Assembly: GCA_951813555.1 (NCBI GenBank) | Contig: OX638344.1 | Coordinates: forward strand, 2,695,076-2,759,075 | Direction: 5' to 3' | Length of the DNA: 64,000 bases | Origin: an uncultured Acidimicrobiales bacterium | Lineage (GTDB): Bacteria > Actinomycetota > Acidimicrobiia > Acidimicrobiales > Bin134 | Shown: piece after piece, positions 1 to 7,994 of the stretch | How the letters are laid out: each line of letters starts with the position of its first letter | Position numbering within the stretch: the first letter of the stretch is position 1 | The notes under the pieces: generated by a model | The model's input: the letters and a program-made list of their open reading frames with translations, nothing else | What the model was told of the DNA's origin: nothing | Databases searched by the model: none | Translations under genes and position numbers: made by a program

Positions 1-30
1 CCCATCAGGAATGCACACGACGTACTTCAC
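1..30 (-). CDS. Start of an apgM-like phosphoglycerate mutase / possible homoserine kinase substitute (partial)
   Basis: Only the first ten codons are inside the window, read leftward from GTG at 30: VKYVVCIPDG. This matches the usual N-terminus of the cofactor-independent phosphoglycerate mutase family (MKYV-[ILV]-[LV]-PDG), which begins with the metal-binding Asp-Gly. The gene lies directly downstream of hom and thrC on the same strand. Members of this family often sit in threonine operons where a classical thrB is missing and are proposed to phosphorylate homoserine. The start is set by the family match; the GTG overlaps the stop of a short upstream ORF. Ten residues are too few to be certain, and the homoserine kinase role is inference from position. 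Confidence 0.6.
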   Translation of the reverse strand, partial: MKYVVCIPDG

Positions 31-95
31 GGAGAATGGCTCTCTTGCTCTGTCAGGCAGCGCTGCGGGAGGGCTAAGCACACGACGTACTTCAC
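27..95 (-). other. Mini-ORF copying the start of the apgM-like gene (22 codons)
   Basis: A GTG at 95 opens a 22-codon frame starting VKYVVC, and its first 18 bases are identical to the first 18 bases of the gene at 30. It then diverges and ends in TGA at 29-27, which overlaps the GTG of the real gene (GTGA). The bases upstream of the two starts are not similar, so the copy begins at the start codon. No clear Shine-Dalgarno sequence is seen before either start. Confidence 0.6.
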
Positions 96-131
96 GACGC
101 CCGATTCTGCCAGATCATCTTGGGTCGACGG

Positions 132-1538
132 CTATTGGGAGGCATGACCCGAGCAGTGGGCAACATGGGCTTTCACCGCCGACAAGTCGTTGGGCAAGCG
201 CTCACAGCGCTCGGGGCGGTCGGCCAACTCGGCCAGAGCGGGCGGCATTGGAGGGCACTCGCCTATAGCCGCCTCCACCGCATCGCCGAACTTGGCCGGG
301 TGGGCGGTTGCCAGCACGACTATCGGTCCGTCTGAGCCGCGGCGGATTCGACGGGCGGCGGCCAGGCCTACCGCCGTGTGGGGGTCGATGACCATGCCGG
401 TTTCGCGGTAGAGATCGGCGATGGTAGAGGTGGTCTCGGCATCGTCCACCCGAACCCCGCACCATTCCCGGTGCAGGTCGGCGGAGATTCGGTAGTCGAT
501 CTGCATCTGGCCAGTTTGGCGGAAGTCCTCCAGCGTCTCGGCGGTGCGGATCCCGTCGCGATCCAGCAACTCGAACAGCAGTCGCTCGAGGTTGGACGAC
601 ACCTGGATGTCCATGCTCGGCGACAGCGTCGGATGCACTTCGGTGATAGCCATCGAACCGGTGGTGAAGAACTGGGTCAAGATGTCGTTGCGGTTGCTGG
701 CCACGATGAACCGATCGATGGCCAGGCCCATCTGGCGGGCGACATGGCCGGCCAGCACGTTGCCAAAGTTGCCGGTAGGCACCGAGAAGGACACCTGCTC
801 CAAGCCGGGCCGGGTGGCGGCGGCCACGTAGTAGACGGTTTGGGCCATTACCCGGGCCCAGTTGATGGAGTTGACCGCCGACAGGCGCTGCTCGGCCCGA
901 AAAGCGGAATCGGCGAACATGGCCTTCACCAAGTCTTGGCAGTCGTCGAACGTCCCCTCGATGGCCACGTTGTGGACGTTGGCACTGTCCACTGTGGTCA
1001 TCTGCTGCCGCTGCACTTCCGAGATCCGCCCGTGGGGATGCAGGATCACGATCTGGATGTTCTCCCGGTCGCGCACCGCCTCGATGGCTGCCGACCCGGT
1101 ATCGCCCGAAGTGGCCCCCACGATGGTTACCTGCTCGCCCCGGCGGGTCAGCTCCTCGTCGAACAGGCGCCCCACCAGCTGGAGGGCGATGTCCTTGAAG
1201 GCCAGCGTCGGGCCGTGGAACAGTTCCATGAGCCACAGCCCGTCGCCCAGCTCAACCAGCGGTGTCACCTCGGGATGGTCGAACCCCGCGTATGCATCCC
1301 GCACCAGCTCGTCGAACCGAGCCCGGGGATAAGCCCCGTCCACAAACGGCCACATCACCTCGGTGGCCAGATCGGCGTAGTCGCCCCGGCCGGGGCGTCC
1401 GCTCAGCGCCTCGGGCGACAGCACTGGCCAGCGGTCGGGCACGTAGAGCCCCCCATCGGCGGCCAGCCCGGCCAGTAGCACGTCGCCGAAGTCCAATGCG
1501 GGAGCTCGTCCCCTGGTGCTGATGTACTTGACGCTCAT
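132..1538 (-). CDS. thrC: Threonine synthase
   Basis: PLP enzyme that converts O-phospho-L-homoserine to L-threonine in the cytoplasm. The 468-residue product has the family N-terminus (KYISTRG followed by a GLYVPD segment), the PLP lysine in HGPTLAFKD near residue 110, and the SGDTGSAA phosphate-binding loop near residue 150. Length is normal. I choose ATG at 1538 because it overlaps the stop of the preceding mini-ORF as ATGA. A GTG at 1553 in the same frame is possible but has no better ribosome site. The gene follows hom on the same strand, with only the mini-ORF between them, so both are probably on one transcript with the apgM-like gene downstream. Confidence 0.95.
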   Translation of the reverse strand: MSVKYISTRGRAPALDFGDVLLAGLAADGGLYVPDRWPVLSPEALSGRPGRGDYADLATEVMWPFVDGAYPRARFDELVRDAYAGFDHPEVTPLVELGDGLWLMELFHGPTLAFKDIALQLVGRLFDEELTRRGEQVTIVGATSGDTGSAAIEAVRDRENIQIVILHPHGRISEVQRQQMTTVDSANVHNVAIEGTFDDCQDLVKAMFADSAFRAEQRLSAVNSINWARVMAQTVYYVAAATRPGLEQVSFSVPTGNFGNVLAGHVARQMGLAIDRFIVASNRNDILTQFFTTGSMAITEVHPTLSPSMDIQVSSNLERLLFELLDRDGIRTAETLEDFRQTGQMQIDYRISADLHREWCGVRVDDAETTSTIADLYRETGMVIDPHTAVGLAAARRIRRGSDGPIVVLATAHPAKFGDAVEAAIGECPPMPPALAELADRPERCERLPNDLSAVKAHVAHCSGHASQ

Positions 1539-1594
1539 GATCCTGGCCCGCACTGAAGGACCGGAGCTCGTCCCCTGGTGCTGATGTACTTCAC
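1535..1594 (-). other. Mini-ORF copying the start of thrC (19 codons)
   Basis: GTG at 1594 overlaps the hom stop (GTGA) and opens a 19-codon frame, VKYISTRGRAP followed by VLQCGPGS, that ends in TGA overlapping the thrC ATG at 1538 (ATGA). Its first 32 bases match the thrC bases encoding residues 3-13 with one mismatch. The hom stop, the mini-ORF and the thrC start thus form a gapless chain of overlapping stop and start codons. Confidence 0.7.
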
Positions 1595-2898
1595 CTGCTG
1601 ATCACTCGCAGCAGACCCGGCACCCCCCGCACCGATTCCAACTCCCGGAGGTCGCCCAGGGTGGCCTGCACGTCTCGCTCGGTTGCCTCGTGGGTGATGA
1701 ACACCAGCCGGGCCTGATCGCCCAAGCCCTCCTGCTCCATCGAGCGGATGCTCACCCCGTGGCGCCCGAACACTCCGGCTACCGCAGCCAGCACCCCCGG
1801 CCGGTCGAGCACCTCCATATTGATGTAGTACTCCGACTCCAGATCATCGATGGGGCAGATGACCGCCTCTCCCAGGGTGCCGATCGGAGTCCATGTGCCC
1901 CGTTGCCGGTTGCCAGCCGCATCGATGAGGTCGCCCAGCACGGCGCTGGCTGTCGGCCGCCCGCCCGCGCCCCGGCCGTAGAGCATCAGCTCCCCCACCG
2001 CGTCGCCCTCGATGAACACCGCATTGAAGGAGTCGCGAACCGAGGCCAGCGGGTGGTCGCCTGGCACCATCGCCGGGTGGACCCGCACGGCCAGCTCGGG
2101 CTTGCCCTCCACCTGGCCCACCTGCTCGGCGATGGCCAGCAGCTTGATCACGTAGCCCAGCCTTTGGGCGTGGGCGATATCGTCGGGGCCGATGCCGGAG
2201 ATGCCCTCCCGGTAGACGCTGCCGGCCAGCACCCGGGCCCCGAAGGCCACCGTGGCGATAATGGACGCCTTGGCCCCGGCGTCGAACCCCTCCACATCGG
2301 CGGTCGGATCCCGCTCGGCGTACCCCAACGACTGCGCGTCGGCCAGGGCGTCGTGGTAGCCGGTGCCGTGCTCGGTCATCTGGCTCAAGATGTAATTGGT
2401 GGTGCCGTTGACGATGCCCATCACTCGGCGGACCGGCTCGGCGGCCAGAGACTCCCGCAGCGGGCGGATGAGGGGAATCCCGCCTCCGACCGCGGCCTCG
2501 AACAACAGATCCACCCCGGCGGTGTCGGCCGCGGCGTACAGATCGGCGCCGTAGTTGGCCAGCAACTCCTTATTGGCGGTGACCACTGGCTTGCCCAGCT
2601 TCAACGCTCTCGATACCAGCTCCCGGGCTGGTTCGATCCCTCCGATCAATTCCACCACCACATCCACCCCGGGGTCGCTGACCACCGAAGCGGGGTCGGT
2701 GGTAAGCACCCCGTCGGCCAGAACCACGTTGCGGTCGCGGGATGCGCTGCGAACCGCCACCCGTACCACGTCCAGTTCCAGGCCGGTTCGCTTGGCGATC
2801 ACCGTTCGCTGCTCCTCCAGCAGCCCGACCAACGCCGATCCCACGTTCCCACAGCCCAACACGCCCACGCCGATTCGCCTGCGAGAGGAAACGCTCAT
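1591..2898 (-). CDS. hom: Homoserine dehydrogenase
   Basis: NAD(P)-dependent reduction of aspartate semialdehyde to homoserine, the branch point to threonine and methionine. The 435-residue protein starts with a Rossmann fold (GVLGCGNVGSALV, residues 12-24). The homoserine dehydrogenase core contains the VNGTTNYIL motif near residue 165, and there is a C-terminal ACT domain from about residue 355 (EYYINMEVLDRPGVLA), the usual site of threonine feedback inhibition. ATG at 2898 overlaps the stop of the preceding mini-ORF. hom is the first gene of the leftward hom-thrC-apgM-like group. The esx/eccC locus diverges from it at 3.0 kb. Confidence 0.96.
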   Translation of the reverse strand: MSVSSRRRIGVGVLGCGNVGSALVGLLEEQRTVIAKRTGLELDVVRVAVRSASRDRNVVLADGVLTTDPASVVSDPGVDVVVELIGGIEPARELVSRALKLGKPVVTANKELLANYGADLYAAADTAGVDLLFEAAVGGGIPLIRPLRESLAAEPVRRVMGIVNGTTNYILSQMTEHGTGYHDALADAQSLGYAERDPTADVEGFDAGAKASIIATVAFGARVLAGSVYREGISGIGPDDIAHAQRLGYVIKLLAIAEQVGQVEGKPELAVRVHPAMVPGDHPLASVRDSFNAVFIEGDAVGELMLYGRGAGGRPTASAVLGDLIDAAGNRQRGTWTPIGTLGEAVICPIDDLESEYYINMEVLDRPGVLAAVAGVFGRHGVSIRSMEQEGLGDQARLVFITHEATERDVQATLGDLRELESVRGVPGLLRVISR

Positions 2899-2939
2899 TG
2901 CTTCACCACGCCGATTCGCGTCTTGGAAGAGTCGCTCAC
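2895..2939 (-). other. Mini-ORF resembling the start of hom (14 codons)
   Basis: GTG at 2939 is preceded by a good ribosome site (GGTGGAGAAG directly before it). It opens VSDSSKTRIGVVKQ and stops at TGA overlapping the hom ATG (ATGA). hom itself begins MSVSSRRRIGVG. Twelve bases (CGAATCGGCGTG) are identical, while the two serine codons differ synonymously. The better ribosome site belongs to the mini-ORF rather than to hom, which suggests hom is translated by reinitiation after the mini-ORF. Confidence 0.6.
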
Positions 2940-3013
2940 CTTCTCCACCGTACCGGCTGGGCCTGACCTGATTGGTGGGATTTCCGTCAATGTCGAGTTG
3001 TCATTGATTTTCA

Positions 3014-3035
3014 ATCTAAACCGTATAGTTTAGAT
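3014..3035. promoter_or_regulatory. Palindrome before the esx genes, possible operator
   Basis: Perfect 8-bp inverted repeat ATCTAAAC / GTTTAGAT with a 6-bp centre, in an AT-rich stretch between hom and the divergent esx genes. A TATAGT -10-like hexamer (3024-3029) lies inside it. The position and symmetry suit a repressor site covering the promoter, but no regulator gene adjoins it. Confidence 0.45.
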
Positions 3036-3043
3036 ATGACGTG

Positions 3044-3403
3044 ATGTCCTACGAGCTGTTCTCCCTGGCGGCTGACCTGCGTCGGCAGGCCGCGGCGTGC
3101 GAGCAGGTTCGGGTTGACGTCGATCGGGTCTGGGTCGGGCTCGATCACCTGCTCGACAAAGTGGTGGCGGCTCACGCACCTGCGGTGTGGCAGTCGGCAG
3201 CGGCCGATGCCAGCCGCCTCCGGCTCCGCCACCAGCACACCCATCTGGTTCGCATGCGCTACGAGATTGAACAGGTGGCTCGCCGACTTCAGGCCCGGGC
3301 CGACGAGCTGTATGCCGACGCCGTCCGGGTTGAGTCCGCCGCCGAAGCCGCTCGCGCGAAGGAGGCTCAGGAACTTGGATTGCAAGCAATTTATTTTCAA
3401 TAA
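3044..3403 (+). CDS. Small helical Esx-like protein
   Basis: A 119-residue, wholly helical protein without membrane segments. It has a central Trp (AVWQSAAADASRLRL) where WXG100 proteins have their W-x-G turn, but no glycine follows. The position directly before a genuine WXG100 gene and an EccC gene suggests it is the heterodimer partner secreted with it. ATG at 3044 is chosen; GTG at 3041 adds one residue. The last codons run into AT-rich DNA. Function is inferred mainly from context, and an Esx chaperone or a linker protein remains possible. Confidence 0.6.
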   Translation: MSYELFSLAADLRRQAAACEQVRVDVDRVWVGLDHLLDKVVAAHAPAVWQSAAADASRLRLRHQHTHLVRMRYEIEQVARRLQARADELYADAVRVESAAEAARAKEAQELGLQAIYFQ

Positions 3404-3488
3404 ATCTCTTGATATTTCCATTCCAAGAAGCTAACAAGAAGGTCCCGCCTGATCTGCCCGAGGGATCAGCCGACCGAAAGGCCCCTAC

Positions 3489-3758
3489 ATGTCTGTGCTC
3501 ACTATGAACACCGAGGAGATGGACCATCTCCAGCAGCAATTCACCGCGTTCGCCGGCCAAGTGGAAGACCTCCGTTCTCGCCTTGCCGCCACTCTTGAGG
3601 GCACCACCTGGACCGGCAGCCGCTCGGAACGATTCCGGGGCACCTGGCACGAGCAGTGGTCGCCCTCTCTCGGGCAGTTGCAGGATGCGCTTACCGAGTT
3701 GGCCGCCGCGGTGGGCATGGAGCGCCAGAACACCATCTCGGCCCTCGACTCGATCTGA
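3489..3758 (+). CDS. WXG100 (EsxA-like) secreted protein
   Basis: An 89-residue WXG100 protein: two helices joined by the turn TTWTGSRSERF (W-T-G, about residues 40-50), and a C-terminal helix ending in MERQNTISALDSI. Such proteins form dimers that type VII secretion machines export. The length fits the family. An internal ATG at 3504 is an alternative start. It lies between the other small Esx-like gene and the FHA-EccC gene, all rightward. The 85-bp gap upstream is AT-rich and holds a short TGATC/GGATCA inverted repeat. Confidence 0.85.
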   Translation: MSVLTMNTEEMDHLQQQFTAFAGQVEDLRSRLAATLEGTTWTGSRSERFRGTWHEQWSPSLGQLQDALTELAAAVGMERQNTISALDSI

Positions 3759-3821
3759 CTCTGCCAGCCGCCTTCGGCTTGATTTGAGTCCGCAGCTGGC
3801 CCGGCACCGCCACTTCAGACC

Positions 3822-6800
3822 GTGCGTCTGCTCTACGAGGGTCCGGAAGGCACCCGGGAGCTAAGTATCGTCGGTGGCCTGGTAACCGACATTGGGGATC
3901 TGGCCGAATTGCTCGGCCTGCCCCCGCCGGTTGCCGGGCTCTGGGTCGGTGACCAGTGGATTGAAGCCGACCGCCGTCTCGACGAGGCCGGGGTGGCCGA
4001 CGGCACCCGAGTGGGTGTGCGCCCCGGCGCAAGTCCCGACCAACCGGGGAAGGCTGTGGAGGTGGTCGGGGGGCTATGCGCCGGCGACCGCCGTTTGCTT
4101 CCCTCAGAGGGACTGAGCCTGGGTCGCTCTCCTGATGCCGACGTAACTCTGCCCGGCGTTGGCCTGCGACCCCAGCACGCCCGCTTGGAATGCCGAGACG
4201 GAGAGGTCTTCGCTCATGTAGGCGACAACGAGCCGACGAAGGTGGAAGTCTTCTCGCCCCTTCGGCTGGGCGGTGCGTTGATCCAAGTCTCCGACATACC
4301 CGACGACCGCCCATCTCGCCTGGCCGCCATCTTGGGGCGCACCACCTCGGGGAAGATCGCCTTCAACCGCCCTCCCCGACCGGCGCCTCCGGTGAGGCCC
4401 GATCCACTGCCGACTCCCGCAGAAGATATACAGCGATCGCCGCGGGCAATCACCTTTGGTTGGGCCGCACTGGCCGGTCCGCTGCTGGTCGGAGCGCTGA
4501 TGGCTGTTCTCTACAGTCCCTACATGGCCCTGTTCGCCTTGCTCAGCCCGCTCATGATGGGAGCCAACTGGTTTGACAACCGCCGTCGCGACCGCGTCGA
4601 GCGTCGCCGATCCCGGCGACGGGCACAGGTTTCGCTGATCGATTTCCAAGCAGCAGCCGAGGCGGCCTACTCAGCCGAGACCCGCCGCTGCCGCCACCTA
4701 CACCCTGATCTGGCCGAGGCCGTCAGGCGGATCCGCCAGCCCAGCGTGCGGCTATGGGAGCGAAGGCCCGGCCACGACGATTTCATGTTGCTGGTCGCGG
4801 CACACGGCCCCGTTCCCTTCGTTCCCGAACTGGCCGCCAGCGGACAACAGCCGGCCGCAGAGGCGACCTCCGTGCTCGAGAAACTCGGGCCGATGGCCGA
4901 TTCGCCCATCTCTGTAGATCTGGGTCCGGGCAAGCTTCTCGGCCTGGTGGGTCCCCGCGGTGCGATCACTGCGATTGCCCGGGCGCTGCTCATCCAAGCA
5001 GTGGCCTTCCACGGCCCCGCCGATCTGGCCGTGCTGGTGGCCGCCGATGAGATCACTGCTCCGGCCTGGGCCTGGACCGCGTGGCTCCCCCACACCTCGC
5101 ACTCGTCCGTCGGCCGGCCGTATCTGTTTGCCGACCATCGGGATGTCGCGGCGGAAACGGCCGCCGAGTTGGTCCACGCCTGGAATCGGCGGGGGGATGC
5201 CCGCTGGCCACAGCTCCTGGTGGTGGCCGACGGTGAGAATTTGGCCACCGGGCGGACTCCGCCATTGCGCTCTCTACTGCTGGGAGAAGCCGGGCCGGTC
5301 TCGGTCATCGTGCTGGCCTCCAGCGTCGACCAACTGCCCGCCACCGCCACCGCAGTGCTCGAAGCCCGCGATGCGTTGGGTGCCGTCGACCTGTCCCAAT
5401 CGGGCGAGACCTTCGATTCGGTGCTGGCCACCGGGATGAGTTTGGGTCTGGCTCGGGCCACCGCTCGCGGCTTAGCCCGCTATGAAGACCCCGAACAGCC
5501 CGGTGCCGAATCTGGCATTCCCGACAGGTCTTCCTTGATCGATCTCCTCGGCCTGCCCACGACCGACGGCCCCGACCAGCCATCCGACCGATCAGCCCTG
5601 TCGAAGGCCATTGCCGATCGCTGGCGGAAGGCTGAGCAATCCGACAGCCTGGCCACCCCCATTGGCACCGACGGCCTCGGACCGCTGGTGGCCGACTTGT
5701 CTGCCGACGGCCCTCATGCCCTGGTCGGCGGGACCACCGGGTCAGGCAAGAGCGAGTTGCTGCGCACGATGGTGGCTTCATTGGCTGCCACCTACTCCCC
5801 CGAGGAAGTCATCTTTGTGCTGGTGGACTACAAGGGCGGCAGCGCGTTCGACGCCTGCGCCTCCCTGCCCCATGTGGTCGGTTTGGTGACCGACCTCGAC
5901 GACCGGCTGGCCGAACGGGCCCTGCGCTGCCTGGAAGCCGAACTCCGCCACCGCGAGCAAGCCCTGCGGGACAAAGGCGCCACCGACTTGGCCCACTATC
6001 GGGCACTGGGCCACTCCGGGTCGGATACCTTTTGGCCGCCGATGCCCCGGCTGGTTGTGATCATCGACGAGTTCGCCGCCCTTGCCGCCGAGCTGCCCGA
6101 CTTCATGGACGCCCTGGTGAACGTGGCCCAGCGGGGCCGCAGCCTGGGCATGCATCTGGTATTGGCCACCCAGCGCCCCGCGGGGGCCGTCAGCGCCAAC
6201 ATCCGCACCAATACCGCACTGCGGATCGGCCTACGAGTGCTGGACGCCGCCGACTCGGCCGACGTCCTTGACAGTCCCGAGGCCGCGGGTATCGGCCGGC
6301 ACCGGCCCGGTCGGGCATTTGCCCGCTTTGGCCCCGGTGAATTGGTGGAGTTCCAATGCGCGCTGGTCACCGGGGTCACTGCCGCCCAACGAGGCCCTCG
6401 GGTTGTTCCCGCCCCCGACGGCATCTCCTCGCCCCAGCCCGAGCCCAACCCCGGTGACGACACCCCCAGCGACCTGGCCCGGTTAGTTCCCGCCGTAAAC
6501 GCCGCCTGGGACTGCTGGGATGGCATCCCGCCCCGCCGGCCCTGGCCCGATCCCCTGCCTCTGTTCGTCTCGCTCGAGGCGCTAAATGCTCACGATCAGA
6601 TGACCGGCCCCGAAGTGGTGTTCGCCTTGGCCGACGATCCCGATCGGCAGCGCCAGCACCCCCTGGCGTGGAACCCTCGCGACGGCAATGTGTTGTTCGC
6701 GGGCAACCCAGGCAGCGGAACCACTACTGCTTTGGCGTCGTTGGCGGTTTCCCTAGCCAGCCGCCGGCCTCCCAGCGAATGCCACCTCTACGCCATCGAC

Positions 6801-7994
6801 TCCGGCTCCGCCCAGCTGGCACCGCTGGAGAAGCTGTCCCACTGTGGCGCGGTGGTGGGCCCCGACGAGCGCGATCGAATCCGGCGGCTCATCCGCCGAT
6901 TGGAAGATGAGCTCGATCGGCGACTGGGCCAGGGCCGTACGTCGCAGGAATCCGGCCCTCCCCTAGTGGTGACCCTGATCGACAACTGGGGCGGGTTGGC
7001 CAAGAGCCTGGACAACGTGGCCGACCACCCCTTGCTGGTTGCGCTGGAGCGGGTGTGGGCCGAGGGTCCTGCCGTCGATCTGTATGTGGCCGCGGCCGCC
7101 GACCAGCTGTCCAAAGTGAGCCGGGCCATCCAGGTGGCCACTCCCCAGACCTTCGTGTTCCGCCTCGGCGACCCCGCCCTATACCGCCAATGGGGTGTGG
7201 CCCTGGACGATCCGGCCACACTTCCACCGGGCCGGGGGTTTGCCGTGCCGTCGGGCCTTGAAATCCAGGTGGTGGTGCCCGACGGCGGGCTGGCTGCCGC
7301 GGCGGCAAGGGCGGCCGCCGCCCATCCCCAAACCGGCGGGCCGCCGCCGGTGGAGTGCCTCCCCACGGTGGTGAACTCGGACCGCTTGGACCACGCCCGA
7401 ATGAGCGGTTCCCCGTGGTACCTGCCCCTTGGCTTGAGCGACGACACCCTGTCCCCCGCCGGGCTTACCCTCTATACCGGCGAGCACGCTCTAATACTGG
7501 GCCCAGCCCGGTCGGGTCGATCCGCAGCTCTGGCTCTGTTGGCCGCAGTGGCAACTGCGGACAACGGGCACGTGATCGCCTTGGCCAATGAGGGGTCGCC
7601 GCTGGCTGACTGCCCAAATGTCAACCTGGCCGCCGACGGCGGTGAACTACTCGCCGCGGCCCATCTAGCCGAGCCCCCAACCCTGGTGCTGATCGATGAT
7701 GCCGAGACGATGGGCGACCCCGACGGCGCCCTGAAGTCGCTCGCCGCTGACAGCCGCCCCGGACGACACATCGTGGCCGCCGGTCGTGCCGACCGCCTCC
7801 GCACCGCCTACGGCCACTGGACCGCCGAGATCCGCTTCTCCCGCACCGGCGTCCTGCTCCAGCCCACCCCCCTTGACGGAGACCTGTTCACCATCCAACT
7901 CCCTACCCGCCCCACCCTCCCCTCAATCCCCGGCCGCGGCTACCTCATACAAAACGGTTCCCCCACGATCATCCAGATCGCCACGGCGGGCTGA
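3822..7994 (+). CDS. eccC: EccC/EssC-type FtsK-SpoIIIE ATPase with FHA domain (type VII secretion)
   Basis: A 1390-residue motor ATPase of type VII secretion. Order of parts: a ubiquitin-like N-terminal segment (1-70), an FHA domain (about 80-140, with GRSPDADVTL), two membrane helices (about 210-245), then three FtsK-like ATPase modules. Module 1 has an intact Walker A (GGTTGSGKS, about 636-644) and Walker B (LVVIIDEFAAL). Module 2 has GNPGSGTTT and module 3 GPARSGRSA, so the Walker lysine is Thr or Arg in the last two. The GTG start at 3822 lacks a clear ribosome site. No eccB, eccD, eccE or mycP is in the window, so the core channel must be encoded elsewhere or the system is reduced. The stop abuts the stop of convergent lysA. 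Confidence 0.9.
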   Translation: MRLLYEGPEGTRELSIVGGLVTDIGDLAELLGLPPPVAGLWVGDQWIEADRRLDEAGVADGTRVGVRPGASPDQPGKAVEVVGGLCAGDRRLLPSEGLSLGRSPDADVTLPGVGLRPQHARLECRDGEVFAHVGDNEPTKVEVFSPLRLGGALIQVSDIPDDRPSRLAAILGRTTSGKIAFNRPPRPAPPVRPDPLPTPAEDIQRSPRAITFGWAALAGPLLVGALMAVLYSPYMALFALLSPLMMGANWFDNRRRDRVERRRSRRRAQVSLIDFQAAAEAAYSAETRRCRHLHPDLAEAVRRIRQPSVRLWERRPGHDDFMLLVAAHGPVPFVPELAASGQQPAAEATSVLEKLGPMADSPISVDLGPGKLLGLVGPRGAITAIARALLIQAVAFHGPADLAVLVAADEITAPAWAWTAWLPHTSHSSVGRPYLFADHRDVAAETAAELVHAWNRRGDARWPQLLVVADGENLATGRTPPLRSLLLGEAGPVSVIVLASSVDQLPATATAVLEARDALGAVDLSQSGETFDSVLATGMSLGLARATARGLARYEDPEQPGAESGIPDRSSLIDLLGLPTTDGPDQPSDRSALSKAIADRWRKAEQSDSLATPIGTDGLGPLVADLSADGPHALVGGTTGSGKSELLRTMVASLAATYSPEEVIFVLVDYKGGSAFDACASLPHVVGLVTDLDDRLAERALRCLEAELRHREQALRDKGATDLAHYRALGHSGSDTFWPPMPRLVVIIDEFAALAAELPDFMDALVNVAQRGRSLGMHLVLATQRPAGAVSANIRTNTALRIGLRVLDAADSADVLDSPEAAGIGRHRPGRAFARFGPGELVEFQCALVTGVTAAQRGPRVVPAPDGISSPQPEPNPGDDTPSDLARLVPAVNAAWDCWDGIPPRRPWPDPLPLFVSLEALNAHDQMTGPEVVFALADDPDRQRQHPLAWNPRDGNVLFAGNPGSGTTTALASLAVSLASRRPPSECHLYAIDSGSAQLAPLEKLSHCGAVVGPDERDRIRRLIRRLEDELDRRLGQGRTSQESGPPLVVTLIDNWGGLAKSLDNVADHPLLVALERVWAEGPAVDLYVAAAADQLSKVSRAIQVATPQTFVFRLGDPALYRQWGVALDDPATLPPGRGFAVPSGLEIQVVVPDGGLAAAAARAAAAHPQTGGPPPVECLPTVVNSDRLDHARMSGSPWYLPLGLSDDTLSPAGLTLYTGEHALILGPARSGRSAALALLAAVATADNGHVIALANEGSPLADCPNVNLAADGGELLAAAHLAEPPTLVLIDDAETMGDPDGALKSLAADSRPGRHIVAAGRADRLRTAYGHWTAEIRFSRTGVLLQPTPLDGDLFTIQLPTRPTLPSIPGRGYLIQNGSPTIIQIATAG

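Noticed and set aside
1500..1594. thrC start duplication as an assembly or sequencing artefact
   Set aside because: The same arrangement occurs with diverged copies before hom and the SCO1664-type gene, which an artefact would not create.
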